50,246 nt of DNA from the NCBI RefSeq assembly GCF_003664035.1, contig NZ_RCCK01000017.1, positions 1-50,246 of the forward strand, given 5' to 3'. Shown here piece by piece: positions 35,418-43,917 of the stretch; the first letter of the stretch is position 1; each line of letters opens with the position of its first letter. The stretch is from Pedobacter alluvionis. Its GTDB lineage: Bacteria; Bacteroidota; Bacteroidia; Sphingobacteriales; Sphingobacteriaceae. Position numbers and translations under genes: made by a program. Below the pieces are notes generated by a model. That model made no database searches. It saw only the letters and a list, made by a program, of their open reading frames with translations, and was not told the origin of the DNA.

Positions 35418-38165
35418 ATGACAAAGGCTCAACAACAACATACTTCTAGAACTTCGGAAGAAATACAGGAATCAGGAAATATTCTACTGGACAATGTGCT
35501 AGAAAGCATTAGGGTGAAATATCAAGATCTGAAGATCAACAAAACCTCGGAAGAGCATCAGAAAGATCGCGGAGTGGATTTTCAAATTGAACTCATCGGT
35601 AAGCCTGGGGAGAATACACTGGATATGTTTAAATTACAGGTAAAGGCAACGGACCAACCTGTAGTGCCTCTGAAAACCACTATTAATAAGGGAATGATTT
35701 CTTTTAAGATAGATAACAGGCACATCCGATATTACCAACAAGAAATGCCTTGGCCGCTATTGTTTCTCCTTTGTGATAATTCAACACAGACCGTTTATTG
35801 GTATGCGATTCAGCTAGACTATTCCCTGGAAGAGCGTCTTCATGAATCAATAGCAAAAAATAGTAATTTTATTCAGATTTTTATAGATCCAAAAAATATA
35901 CTGGGTCCAAACACTTTCGTAAAGTTTGTCAAGGATTCAGAAGATTCAAAGACATTGCAGTTTTTTAAAGTATCTGAAGCAAATGAAAATACTCTGACTG
36001 TTGATACAGACTTCCAAGTAGATCGCAGCAAGCCGCTATTGGAACAACTGTTCAGGTTATTGGACTACCTGTTTGAGGAAGTTCAATATCTTCCACTGCA
36101 TATAATGAGCCAATACTATCCATTTACACTTAAAGAAAGGCAAGCCTCTTTTTATCAGCAGTTCAAACTATACTGCGAAAATGACGAACTTGTAAAGATG
36201 CTAGACACTTTCAGGGTCCAAACTGATGGTTCAATAAATTTTACCGATTCTAGTTACATAGATGGTGTAGATGATTACGAAAATAAAGTAATTGCTATAC
36301 TTTCAAAGCTTACACAAAACCATGTTTATGCCATTATTTCACAAAAGACAAGAAAAGAGGTTTCGACACTTTATTTGACACATGGTAACTGTAGTTGTGT
36401 GGCCTGTTGCTATAACAGACTGGATATTCCAAAGGCGATTGAACAATTGTGTAAACCAAAAGACAAATCTCTTGATGACCAGATGAAAACCGCCTATATG
36501 CACTATGAACTGGGTAATTATTTGAAAAGTGCGGAATCCTTCCGCAAAATTGGTAAACAAGCAACCAAGGAAAACAAAAAGACCTTGTTTCTGATTACTC
36601 AGTTCAACCTCATCAAGCTCGGTAGATTAATAAAAAACAATTATTACGATCATGAAACCGTTGAACAAGGAAAAACTCTAATGGATATTAATTTAGACAG
36701 AGCTGTGTATTCTGCGCGGAACAGAAGCCATCATCGAAAGCTGTTCAATTATATTAAAGAGGCTAGCTTTTATTCTGACAGCGCCTATGAAGTGCAGACT
36801 GCTTTGTCAAAACTGCGGCATGAATATCAGAGTTTTATTGGAGGTGGAATCTTCAACACACACTCTTATGACCAATTGCTTAATGGTTTTGCACAACTGA
36901 ACTCTTTTATTAGTGGAAATAGGATTGTTTATGACCGCTTTGGTGAGTATAGCCTGCAAATGGATGAGTTCACAGAAGGCATATTTATAGCACTAGCGCT
37001 TAGAGAAACTAATAGTAGCGTAATTTCTGAATTTAATGACTATCACATAGAACGCTTGATCTTCGATGGAGAACACAAAGTGACTTGGCGCTATTTCAAT
37101 AAATATCTTTTCAAATCAATCCCTTATAAAGAAAATGACGGGAAGTTCTTTGATATGATCAGTAACTTGCTGGTAAACCATCATCTGGTTGCCGACGCCT
37201 ATAAAGTATATTCGCCCGATGAGGGGTCCATTTGGCGCAATCCATACCCTGGGATTTTTGCCAATTGTCTCTGCTTAGCAGCAATGATTGAAATGACTGA
37301 TAAGCAAGTCGAAAGAATAAGCAAGCTGATTATGGATTGCTATGCCAAGGCGGAATTACCAGGCCCAGACTCATATAGCCAGGTCAATAGCTTTTTTAGC
37401 AGTAAACGAAGGCAGTTGTCTATAGCACTTCTGACGAATCTCGTTAAGTTTTTCTTGCAATATAAAGACATGTATCTTGAAAAACGCATTGGGATTTTCA
37501 CGGCAGAATTAAAAACTAGGAAAGTTACCATCACTCTTTCCACTGCAGAACGTAAGCTATTATTTGCTTTTGCATTTGAGGGAGAAAGGAATGAATTCCA
37601 TCATTTTAATACTTTGGCTTTTTTTCATCCGATAGCAAGTCAGCCTCTTAAAGAGGAAATAGAAAAACGCATTACTACGCAGCTTCGCATCAAGTTTGAT
37701 GTTTATCATTATTATTATGCTGCAATAACTGGAACATTGCCTTTTTTGCACTCTGAATTCTTGCCAAAATTTATAGATGCGACCTACCCCAATCCAACTA
37801 AGTACTCATTTAAAAACACCTTTTATGGTCCGCAAGATAATGAATATTCATTCTTTGATATGTTTTTTAACTTATGTTTCAAGTCTGGCTTAAATCCTAA
37901 AGAAATTAGCTCAAAAAAAATGGAAGGTTTCGGAGATTATTACGATTGGCTAATCGATATTAATGGTTACGATTACAGCAAATTTAAAATAATGTGGCTT
38001 GGGCTGTACCCAACCAAGTTCTATTTGCAAGAATTTGCAAAATCGGCAGTTTTGCGGAAGGTAATAGAAAGGTATTTAAGAAATAATAGAGACTTGCAGA
38101 TTGAACGGTTGTATTTTGATATTTATAACCCTAATACTGATGACATTGAAGCGGATTTTGAATAA
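35418..38165 (+). CDS. DUF4365 nuclease-like protein with helical repeats
   Basis: A 915-residue protein. Residues 5-150 match the DUF4365 domain, a PD-(D/E)xK-type nuclease fold: SRTSEEIQESG, then Asp54 and Glu58 in GVDFQIE and Gln74/Lys76 in LQVKATD. The remaining 750 residues are helical, with TPR-like segments around 360-470 (YMHYELGNYLKSAESFRKIG). A CxC...CC cluster (GNCSCVACC) near residue 330 may bind metal. DUF4365 proteins with a large C-terminal module occur in defence islands, where the nuclease is probably the effector. The frame opens with a TTG at 35391; the ATG at 35418 is preferred because the -7 box overlaps the former. Confidence 0.75.
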   Translation: MTKAQQQHTSRTSEEIQESGNILLDNVLESIRVKYQDLKINKTSEEHQKDRGVDFQIELIGKPGENTLDMFKLQVKATDQPVVPLKTTINKGMISFKIDNRHIRYYQQEMPWPLLFLLCDNSTQTVYWYAIQLDYSLEERLHESIAKNSNFIQIFIDPKNILGPNTFVKFVKDSEDSKTLQFFKVSEANENTLTVDTDFQVDRSKPLLEQLFRLLDYLFEEVQYLPLHIMSQYYPFTLKERQASFYQQFKLYCENDELVKMLDTFRVQTDGSINFTDSSYIDGVDDYENKVIAILSKLTQNHVYAIISQKTRKEVSTLYLTHGNCSCVACCYNRLDIPKAIEQLCKPKDKSLDDQMKTAYMHYELGNYLKSAESFRKIGKQATKENKKTLFLITQFNLIKLGRLIKNNYYDHETVEQGKTLMDINLDRAVYSARNRSHHRKLFNYIKEASFYSDSAYEVQTALSKLRHEYQSFIGGGIFNTHSYDQLLNGFAQLNSFISGNRIVYDRFGEYSLQMDEFTEGIFIALALRETNSSVISEFNDYHIERLIFDGEHKVTWRYFNKYLFKSIPYKENDGKFFDMISNLLVNHHLVADAYKVYSPDEGSIWRNPYPGIFANCLCLAAMIEMTDKQVERISKLIMDCYAKAELPGPDSYSQVNSFFSSKRRQLSIALLTNLVKFFLQYKDMYLEKRIGIFTAELKTRKVTITLSTAERKLLFAFAFEGERNEFHHFNTLAFFHPIASQPLKEEIEKRITTQLRIKFDVYHYYYAAITGTLPFLHSEFLPKFIDATYPNPTKYSFKNTFYGPQDNEYSFFDMFFNLCFKSGLNPKEISSKKMEGFGDYYDWLIDINGYDYSKFKIMWLGLYPTKFYLQEFAKSAVLRKVIERYLRNNRDLQIERLYFDIYNPNTDDIEADFE

Positions 38166-38200
38166 TTATAGATAAAAAAATGATAGTTAAAGGTACTGTT

Positions 38201-38423
38201 TTATCGCAATGGCAAACGGCTCTATCAACAATATATTCTAACTGATCAGGCATAATTTTTAGGTTATATCAGTATCATTAGAATTGATTCTTATTGTGGC
38301 AGTTCCGCTCATTTTAACATCGGCACCATCAATTTTGGTTTCAGTACTTCCCTTAACTCATGCTGTTGTACTTTCTACACTCACATCAGTTTTACCTTTA
38401 ATAGCCACTTCCATTTCCGTCGC
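38201..38423 (-). pseudogene. Duplicated remnant of the vgrG end and PAAR start
   Basis: About 220 bases repeat 43691-43917 with roughly 90 percent identity by eye. The minus strand reads the last residues of a VgrG (AIKGKTDVSVEST, an internal stop, MSGTATIRINSNDTDIT, stop) and then the first codons of a PAAR-like protein (MPDQLEYIVDRAVCHCDK) before homology is lost near 38200. A short 6-base deletion lies within the copy. It marks a second, destroyed vgrG-effector junction. Confidence 0.85.
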
Positions 38424-38492
38424 CATAGAAACAGGCTTGACCTTTACCGGAAATTATTTTTTATAAATTTCTAACAATACTATCTCCCAACA

Positions 38493-39326
38493 TCAAAGCT
38501 TACGCTGATCATTCCGGCCGCGATACAGCCGTAATAATCTTTGTAACCGGATAAAGTTCACCTCCAAATCATTGAGGTGAAATTTATTGCTTCCCTTTGG
38601 ATGATCATAATACAGATAGTACGTGGCGTATTTTCCGGTTCCTTCTCTGATTGTCTTTTCGTTAGCTATCTCGTTCCATCTATAAAAAGGTGTGTCTGCG
38701 GTGCGGAGGCCATCTTTATTCATGACGATTTGAGGCGCCCGGTTAAACATGTTTTTGATTTTAATGTAAGTATTCACTGCGCCGGTAATTATAAGAGGAA
38801 TACCAGTAAGGTAAGATATAACCCGCCCAAGGGTACATAAGTAGATGCCCAATATTGTCATTAATAAAAATAGTAGAGTCCAGATCACGTATCTGAATAC
38901 GGAATACCTTATAATGGTTTCAGCAGTCACCGACTGGTCATCAATAAATATATCCGGCTGTTGAAACTTTTCCTGAAGTTGCTGCCATTGTGCTTTTTGC
39001 TTTTGCGAATTGTAATTGATAATGCCGAAACCAGGCCTGTTTGTTAGATGTATAAGTTTCTCTGTCAGTGCACGCTCATGCAATTCATGCACGTTACGCA
39101 CCTTATCAAACGCCCAGATGCGCCATTTAGCGGCCATAATTGCACGGTAAGCCGTCGCCAATACATAACTAACAATCAATCCGGCTATCATTTCATAGGG
39201 CCGGAAAAATAAAAAGGCCATAGCAAAAGAAGCGGTTAGCCCGATCATAAAGATCAATAGTGCCGGCAGGTTTACTATATAAATACCTTTTTTAATAGCA
39301 TCATCTACAGAAACGGTTTCTTGCAT
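38493..39326 (-). CDS. Membrane protein with PH-like domain, immunity-like
   Basis: A 277-residue inner-membrane protein with two pairs of membrane segments (about 18-60 and 140-185), a cytoplasmic loop between them, and a C-terminal beta-rich domain of about 85 residues (QIVMNKDGLRTADTPFYRW...) like bacterial PH domains. It is the last gene of the immunity array, directly upstream in transcription of the VgrG/PAAR remnant. By position it is probably immunity to a membrane-acting type VI effector. No named family is certain. Confidence 0.6.
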   Translation of the reverse strand: MQETVSVDDAIKKGIYIVNLPALLIFMIGLTASFAMAFLFFRPYEMIAGLIVSYVLATAYRAIMAAKWRIWAFDKVRNVHELHERALTEKLIHLTNRPGFGIINYNSQKQKAQWQQLQEKFQQPDIFIDDQSVTAETIIRYSVFRYVIWTLLFLLMTILGIYLCTLGRVISYLTGIPLIITGAVNTYIKIKNMFNRAPQIVMNKDGLRTADTPFYRWNEIANEKTIREGTGKYATYYLYYDHPKGSNKFHLNDLEVNFIRLQRLLRLYRGRNDQRKL

Positions 39327-39699
39327 AATAAATACTGTTTAACATTAATCAGTCGTTGTCTAAAACGCTGCGCTGGTATGGGTTTTTAACCCGTACCAAT
39401 ATAAAAAAGCCATATCATAAATTTTAGAATTCAAAATCCTGAATTTACAACTTTCTTGTAAACAAATGCTCCATGAAATTTCGAAAGCCGGATCATCAAT
39501 TTTGATGTTTAAGATGCTAACGCTTAATCCCGCGACTTGTCTTTGTAATCTTCTTTGGCTTTTCTGGAAGGCTTTCTGTTGGTTTTACATACTGGGTCAG
39601 CTTTTAGTTTTGGTGCTTTGAGCATGTCTTCGGGTATGTTTGACTTTAGGAAAGTTTATAAAGCTTTCGAGATATTTTAAGTCGATTTAACACTCATGC
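39327..39699. other. Decayed stretch with a C-terminal gene fragment
   Basis: On the minus strand 39524-39625 reads MLKAPKLKADPVCKTNRKPS... to a natural stop, a lysine-rich tail of an unidentified gene. Nothing else was recognised. Confidence 0.35.
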
Positions 39700-39819
39700 T
39701 ACTAAGGATACATTGCCTCGCTACTCACTTAAAGATACCGCCTGATTTTTTCTGATCTTTTTCATACTCTTAAAGACAAAAAGTATAAGAGTTTTGTCCT
39801 AACAAAGTTAGCAACTCCA
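39700..39819 (-). mobile_element. IS3-family left-end remnant, copy B
   Basis: On the minus strand the element begins TGGAGTTGCTAACTTTGTTA and reads MKKIRKN ... AVSLSE.RGNVSLVA, the first 30 codons of the same OrfA as copies A and C. It abuts a gene fragment at its outer end (39819). Confidence 0.72.
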
Positions 39820-39924
39820 GACTCTTTTATCGACGCCTAAAAATTCAAGTATTTCTTTCATGCTTTGGTCATTTTCATCAATTGATAGTGGTTTATACTC
39901 AAATAAAGGCGTAACCCTTAGCGC
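39808..39924 (-). pseudogene. Gene fragment cut by IS3 copy B
   Basis: Reads ALRVTPLFEYKPLSIDEND ... FLGVDKRV without a start and then passes into the IS end, which adds WSC and a stop. It lies after the HEAT-repeat gene on the same strand, so it is probably the relic of another immunity-type gene. Confidence 0.45.
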
Positions 39925-39944
39925 TCAAATATTAAAAAACTCCG

Positions 39945-40586
39945 TTAGTCGATTTGAGCATATTTACTATTAATTGAGCTTTTAGCTAATTTTGCTAATG
40001 CACTATCTCCGGATTTCAAACAATCATCTAAAAAGTTCTTAACTAACTCATTTTTTGTCCAGCCCGCACTAGCAACCGCAAGCCCTTCTCTGATATCTGC
40101 ATAACCCTTTTCAATCTTAGGCTCAAATTCCTTGACAGAATTAATTATTTCTCCAATCTTATTTTCACTTGGCATAACTTTATCCATTCCCATGGACCGC
40201 AGTGCGCCATCGACTACAGCAAAATTACCAAAAGTCAATAAGCGTTGAACTTCTTGAACATCATGTATATTCGCTCTCTTTATTCTGCATAATGCAGTAG
40301 CAGCAGCACTTGTTACCATATCATGATCTTCATTTTGATTACAAATTTCGTCAAGAATAGGTATTACCTTTTCATATCTGGCTTGTCCTAGAAGTCTGAT
40401 AATATCATAATTCACCTCCCACATTTTCTCATCTTTAAGATACCTTCTCAGAATATCAAAAACATCATCGGCAAAATTAATTAGTGTATTATTTAAAACT
40501 AATTTCACACCTTTTCTTACATCTGCCTTTTTTTCGGAAATTAATAACTCCTTAATTGCCTCGTTACTTAATGTACTTTTTGCCAT
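39945..40586 (-). CDS. HEAT-repeat protein, immunity-like
   Basis: A 213-residue soluble helical protein with HEAT/ARM-type repeats in residues 20-140 (VFDILRRYLKDEKMWEVNYDIIRLLGQARYE; ILDEICNQNEDHDMVTSAAATAL). No catalytic motif. Small HEAT-repeat proteins are frequent immunity proteins in polymorphic toxin arrays, where they bind the cognate toxin; that function is inferred from position between SUKH and PH-like immunity candidates. Start at 40586. Confidence 0.65.
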   Translation of the reverse strand: MAKSTLSNEAIKELLISEKKADVRKGVKLVLNNTLINFADDVFDILRRYLKDEKMWEVNYDIIRLLGQARYEKVIPILDEICNQNEDHDMVTSAAATALCRIKRANIHDVQEVQRLLTFGNFAVVDGALRSMGMDKVMPSENKIGEIINSVKEFEPKIEKGYADIREGLAVASAGWTKNELVKNFLDDCLKSGDSALAKLAKSSINSKYAQID

Positions 40587-40726
40587 GCACTATTTATATT
40601 ATCTCTATACAATTTCTCTCCTTTATTTATATCTGTCAATTGGGATACGTAGTGGATAAATAACTCAAATTTGCGTCTTAATTCTATCAATTTTATTTGC
40701 TTTTTATCCTAGCTGGGCAATAGCAC

Positions 40727-41281
40727 CTACTCTACAATAAATTTTTTCGGATAATTGTCAATTCCTCCAATTTTAAAATATTCGTCAAATTCTTCTCTTT
40801 GTATTGTTTCATAAAAGCCGATTATTTTTTCAAAAAAAGTCTCAAGTGCCGGTGCAATAACATTTCTGTCATTATCTGCGTGCCAAAATTCTATTAACTG
40901 TCCTCTATTTTCAGTAAAAATTCCTTGTAGGTCGTAGCAAGTACTGTCGCCACCTCCGTTCTGAAAAATCGGGATCCAGTTTTCATTCCACCAATTTTCA
41001 ATTTCAAAGTCAAACCCGATCATTGTGGTAAGCTCAGAAGCGTCGTAAAGTGCCTGATGTAAAGGAATAAACATAGAATTGTTTACAAAAGCTTCATAAC
41101 AATTCGGTTTTTGTCCGTTTTTCCATTTGTACAGAATTCGTAGATCTTTTGGAATTTCAATTTTGTAATATTCTTCCAATTTGTCTAATTGAGAGTCGTC
41201 CAAAGGTTCGTTAAGTTCCCGATAATATTCAGGTCTTAATATTGATAGATATTTGTCTAATTTTTGAATTATTTCGTCCAT
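40727..41281 (-). CDS. SMI1/KNR4 (SUKH) family immunity protein
   Basis: A 184-residue protein of the SUKH superfamily. The hallmark start LDDSQLDKLEEYYKIEIPKD is followed by LRILYKWKNGQ, the strand FIPL, and the central WIPIFQNGGGDSTCYDL segment, in which a glycine/aspartate turn is typical. SUKH proteins neutralise diverse nuclease toxins in contact-dependent and type VI systems. It lies in the immunity array downstream of the toxin gene 42307-43743 but is not the adjacent partner, so it may be an orphan kept against incoming toxins. An attC-like palindrome lies just upstream. Confidence 0.85.
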   Translation of the reverse strand: MDEIIQKLDKYLSILRPEYYRELNEPLDDSQLDKLEEYYKIEIPKDLRILYKWKNGQKPNCYEAFVNNSMFIPLHQALYDASELTTMIGFDFEIENWWNENWIPIFQNGGGDSTCYDLQGIFTENRGQLIEFWHADNDRNVIAPALETFFEKIIGFYETIQREEFDEYFKIGGIDNYPKKFIVE

Positions 41282-41303
41282 TCGTTTCGTTTTGTAGCAT
41301 TGC

Positions 41304-41430
41304 CACTAACGGCAAAGTATAAGCGTAGTACGGGATTTCGAAACGATTTACTTTCCGTCACTAACTTACTGAAAGCCAAAATACTCAATTTTAGCCAATC
41401 AGCCCGCATGACGCTTATATAAATGTTACC
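41304..41430. repeat. attC-like imperfect palindrome
   Basis: TATAAGCGT (41318-41326) pairs with ACGCTTATA (41411-41419), and CGGG (41331-41334) with CCCG (41403-41406) across a 4x4 internal loop. The ends carry CTAAC (41306-41310) and GTTACC (41425-41430), similar to the outer boxes of integron attC sites, though not a full match to the consensus. It lies between two immunity genes. Confidence 0.5.
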
Positions 41431-41711
41431 TGCGTTTATTTTTCATTTCCCGGATGTTCATAAGACAGTAATTACAAGCTCTATCTTCTTTATATTCAAT
41501 TTTATGTTCGGATAGAAGTTGTACAATTATTTCTCTGGTTTCATTTTCGTCAAGACCAAATTTTTCTCCAAGGTCAACTTCATTTAGCTGACCATTATTT
41601 TTTATTAAAGCGTTCTTTCTAATTCAAGCTGTACATTTTCAGGCTCCACGATTTTTGATGAAAAAACTTTCAAATCATATGCACCCTGAATATTATTAAG
41701 TTCCGTTAAAA
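41426..41711 (-). pseudogene. Frameshifted immunity-type gene
   Basis: Two overlapping minus-strand frames form one protein. The upstream frame reads VLTELNNIQGAYDLKVFSSK ... LELERTL and stops at 41605; the other reads LIKNNGQLNEVDLGEKFGLD, ... IVQLLSEHKIEY, YCLMNIREMK and stops at 41426-41428. One base gained or lost near 41615 separates them, and the 5-prime end is missing. I recall such short proteins next to Bacteroidota toxins, but no family name is certain. Its stop codon lies in the outer box of the attC-like palindrome. Confidence 0.6.
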
Positions 41712-41712
41712 C

Positions 41713-41737
41713 AAAAAAGCAACTCATAAAGTTGCTT
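41713..41737 (-). terminator. Rho-independent terminator after the immunity gene
   Basis: AAGCAACT (41717-41724) pairs with AGTTGCTT (41730-41737) around a five-base loop, with an A/T tract on each side. It follows the stop of 41741-42298 directly on the minus strand. Confidence 0.7.
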
Positions 41738-41740
41738 TTT

Positions 41741-42298
41741 TTAATTTTTATCCCAATCCGGAGGTAACCACGGGTTATCATCGGGCTTACTAGAGTCATC
41801 ATTTGGATTTCCCTCCTTTGTGCCTTTCTTACGATCAGAAATCATTTTATCTATAAAATCATCAAACTCATTTCTTGTAGGATTAATTTCTAAATTTTCT
41901 ATACTAAAATTTATTTTTAGATATTCTAAAAACCTATCAGACATAAATAATTCATAATCTTTTAAAAAAACATCATCTATATCTTCTTTGCCATTAACTT
42001 TCATCCAATAAAACTTTGGCAATGATTTATTAAGATGGTAATTATCATCGAAATAAACATCCTTAGTAACTTCCATTTCATCAAAAGTAAAACCTGTATA
42101 CTTTTCGTGTTCTAATGCTTTTTTTAATCTCTCTGTCACAATTGTTTCAGGTAAATTCCACAGTATGTCATCACCCAACCAATTTTCTAAGTTGATGTGA
42201 AGATGAATAATCTTTTGATGTACAGCATGGGGGTCGTCAAAAACTGTATGCTCACCCAAATCCATCATTATTTCTGGTACTATTTTTTGATATTTCAT
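41741..42298 (-). CDS. Probable cognate immunity protein of the Hint toxin
   Basis: A 185-residue acidic soluble protein that starts eight bases after the stop of the toxin gene. No named family is recognised. The N-terminal 60 residues (PHAVHQKIIHLHINLENWLGDD) and an acidic tail (NPNDDSSKPDDNPWLPPDWD) stand out; the negative charge suits a protein that blocks a nuclease. Position directly after the toxin is the classical toxin-immunity order, so the role is inferred with good confidence from context. A terminator follows. Confidence 0.7.
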   Translation of the reverse strand: MKYQKIVPEIMMDLGEHTVFDDPHAVHQKIIHLHINLENWLGDDILWNLPETIVTERLKKALEHEKYTGFTFDEMEVTKDVYFDDNYHLNKSLPKFYWMKVNGKEDIDDVFLKDYELFMSDRFLEYLKINFSIENLEINPTRNEFDDFIDKMISDRKKGTKEGNPNDDSSKPDDNPWLPPDWDKN

Positions 42299-42306
42299 CT
42301 TGTTTA

Positions 42307-43743
42307 TTATTTAGGTGGATTAAATAAATGTCCAAAAGTATCATCTATTTTTTTTACCATTGCCTCAACCTCCTCTTTTGTAGGTTTTAGTCCGGATTTT
42401 TCAAAAGCAGTATAAAACTTATTCCATTCTTTGTGTATTGCTCCTTGGTGCAGTGCAGAAGCACCATCTTTAGGAATTCCTCTTAAATTTTCTAAACTAT
42501 TTTTTATTGCTTTATCAAATAATTCTGGCCATTTTGTAAATACTTTTTGAGGTATTGCATGATGTACTTGCGAAACTATTCCTTTTAAATGAGGGAAAGC
42601 TTCAAAAAAAACTTTTGTGTAACAGGAATTTAAAACTAAAATACCTAATTCTCCTACAAAATAGCAATGATGTTCTTCTACTTCAAATGTATAAACTTTT
42701 GTGATTTCGACTACATAATTTATTGAAATTACTGGTACACTCTTTCCATTCTTCACGAACAATGATTCTCCTATTGCAATTTGTTCAGCATCCTTGTATT
42801 CTCCATTTACATAAAAAGGATGTGTCCTTGTAGTCCTTATCATTTCTGCAGAGGTTTCTAATTCTAATATTTCTTCAACCTCATTGCTAAACAAAGCTAT
42901 AACCTTACGCAATATTATTATATTCTTATCTTCATCATAGCTATATACATTATCTCCAATTTTTATATCCATAATTGGAATTTTGCCTTTATCAGTATGA
43001 ACAAGTGTTTCGCCAGTAAAACACGATGTAACACACTTGCCGACTAAAGCAGCAATATCATCTACATGCTTGGCTGCTGCCTCTGCCAATGTTTTTGCAC
43101 CTTCCTTCGTCAATACTTTTCCGGCGGCCTCTAATGCGGCTTTACCGGCAACTTTTAAGCCTGCCTTTAACCCACCTTTTGCTGCCGTAGAAGCTGCAGT
43201 TGTCGCGCCAAAACTAACCACACCGGCAATATCGAGCGCTAAAAAACCAACATTGGCGGCAACCATCCACCAGTTGCCTTTTGCTGCCGAGCGTACGATG
43301 CCGATAATACTACCCACCACAGGGATCAATTCTGCCGTATCCCACCAGCCCCAGCCTTCATCTTCTTCTTTTTCGCTGTGCTCATCGGTCATTTTAGCCA
43401 GTTCCTCTTCGCTGATGGGAATCTGCCCACTCGTCACGAATTCGATTTTACCTCCTATGCTACAGGGTAGTTTGGATTTGAAAAGTAGCGTTTCTTTCCC
43501 TTTTATTTTTACCCTATAAGTATCTGTCCAATCAACGGGTGCCGGCATACAGGCAGACCCGGTAACACTGCAAACCCCAAAAGAAGGTATATTGGTAATG
43601 GGAATTTTATCAGCCTTGGTACAGGCCATACAACCATTTATTTTAACATTCTGATTGGCCAGCCCCTTAAAAAAATTAGGAGCAGCGCCTTTATCGCAAT
43701 GGCAAACGGCTTTATCAACAATATATTCTAACTGATCAGGCAT
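42307..43743 (-). CDS. PAAR-like (DUF4280)/Hint/HNH-type toxin, T6SS effector
   Basis: A 478-residue type VI effector. Residues 1-110 are a DUF4280 PAAR-like domain with its cysteine pattern (CHCDKG, GCMACTKADKIP) that caps the VgrG spike. Residues 125-185 are hydrophobic. About 240-374 is a self-cleaving Hint domain, from CFTGETLV to HHCYFVGELGILVLNSC, with the cleavage asparagine probably Asn372. Residues 388-478 are the toxin: SQVHHAIPQKV with His394-His395 and a later LHQGAIHKEWNKF, as in AHH/HNH-type nucleases. Model: VgrG delivers the protein, Hint frees the nuclease, and the next gene protects the producer. vgrG ends five bases upstream. Confidence 0.88.
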   Translation of the reverse strand: MPDQLEYIVDKAVCHCDKGAAPNFFKGLANQNVKINGCMACTKADKIPITNIPSFGVCSVTGSACMPAPVDWTDTYRVKIKGKETLLFKSKLPCSIGGKIEFVTSGQIPISEEELAKMTDEHSEKEEDEGWGWWDTAELIPVVGSIIGIVRSAAKGNWWMVAANVGFLALDIAGVVSFGATTAASTAAKGGLKAGLKVAGKAALEAAGKVLTKEGAKTLAEAAAKHVDDIAALVGKCVTSCFTGETLVHTDKGKIPIMDIKIGDNVYSYDEDKNIIILRKVIALFSNEVEEILELETSAEMIRTTRTHPFYVNGEYKDAEQIAIGESLFVKNGKSVPVISINYVVEITKVYTFEVEEHHCYFVGELGILVLNSCYTKVFFEAFPHLKGIVSQVHHAIPQKVFTKWPELFDKAIKNSLENLRGIPKDGASALHQGAIHKEWNKFYTAFEKSGLKPTKEEVEAMVKKIDDTFGHLFNPPK

Positions 43744-43917
43744 AATTTTTAGGTTATATCAGTATCCTTAGAATTGATTCTTATTGTGGCAGTTCCGCTC
43801 ATTTTAACATGGGCACCATTAATTATGGCTTCGGTACTTCCGTTAACCGATGCAGATGCCGTTGTACTTTCTACACTCACATCAGTTTTACCTTTAATAG
43901 CCACTCCCATTTCCGTA
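43691..43917 (-). repeat. Second copy of the vgrG/PAAR junction repeat
   Basis: The intact counterpart of 38201-38423, spanning the end of vgrG and the first codons of the PAAR-like toxin. Direct orientation, about 5.5 kb apart, so recombination between the copies would remove or swap everything in between. Confidence 0.85.

Noticed and set aside
41304..41430. A true integron.
   Set aside because: Only one attC-like element is present, its end boxes do not fully match the consensus, and no integron integrase is in the window.
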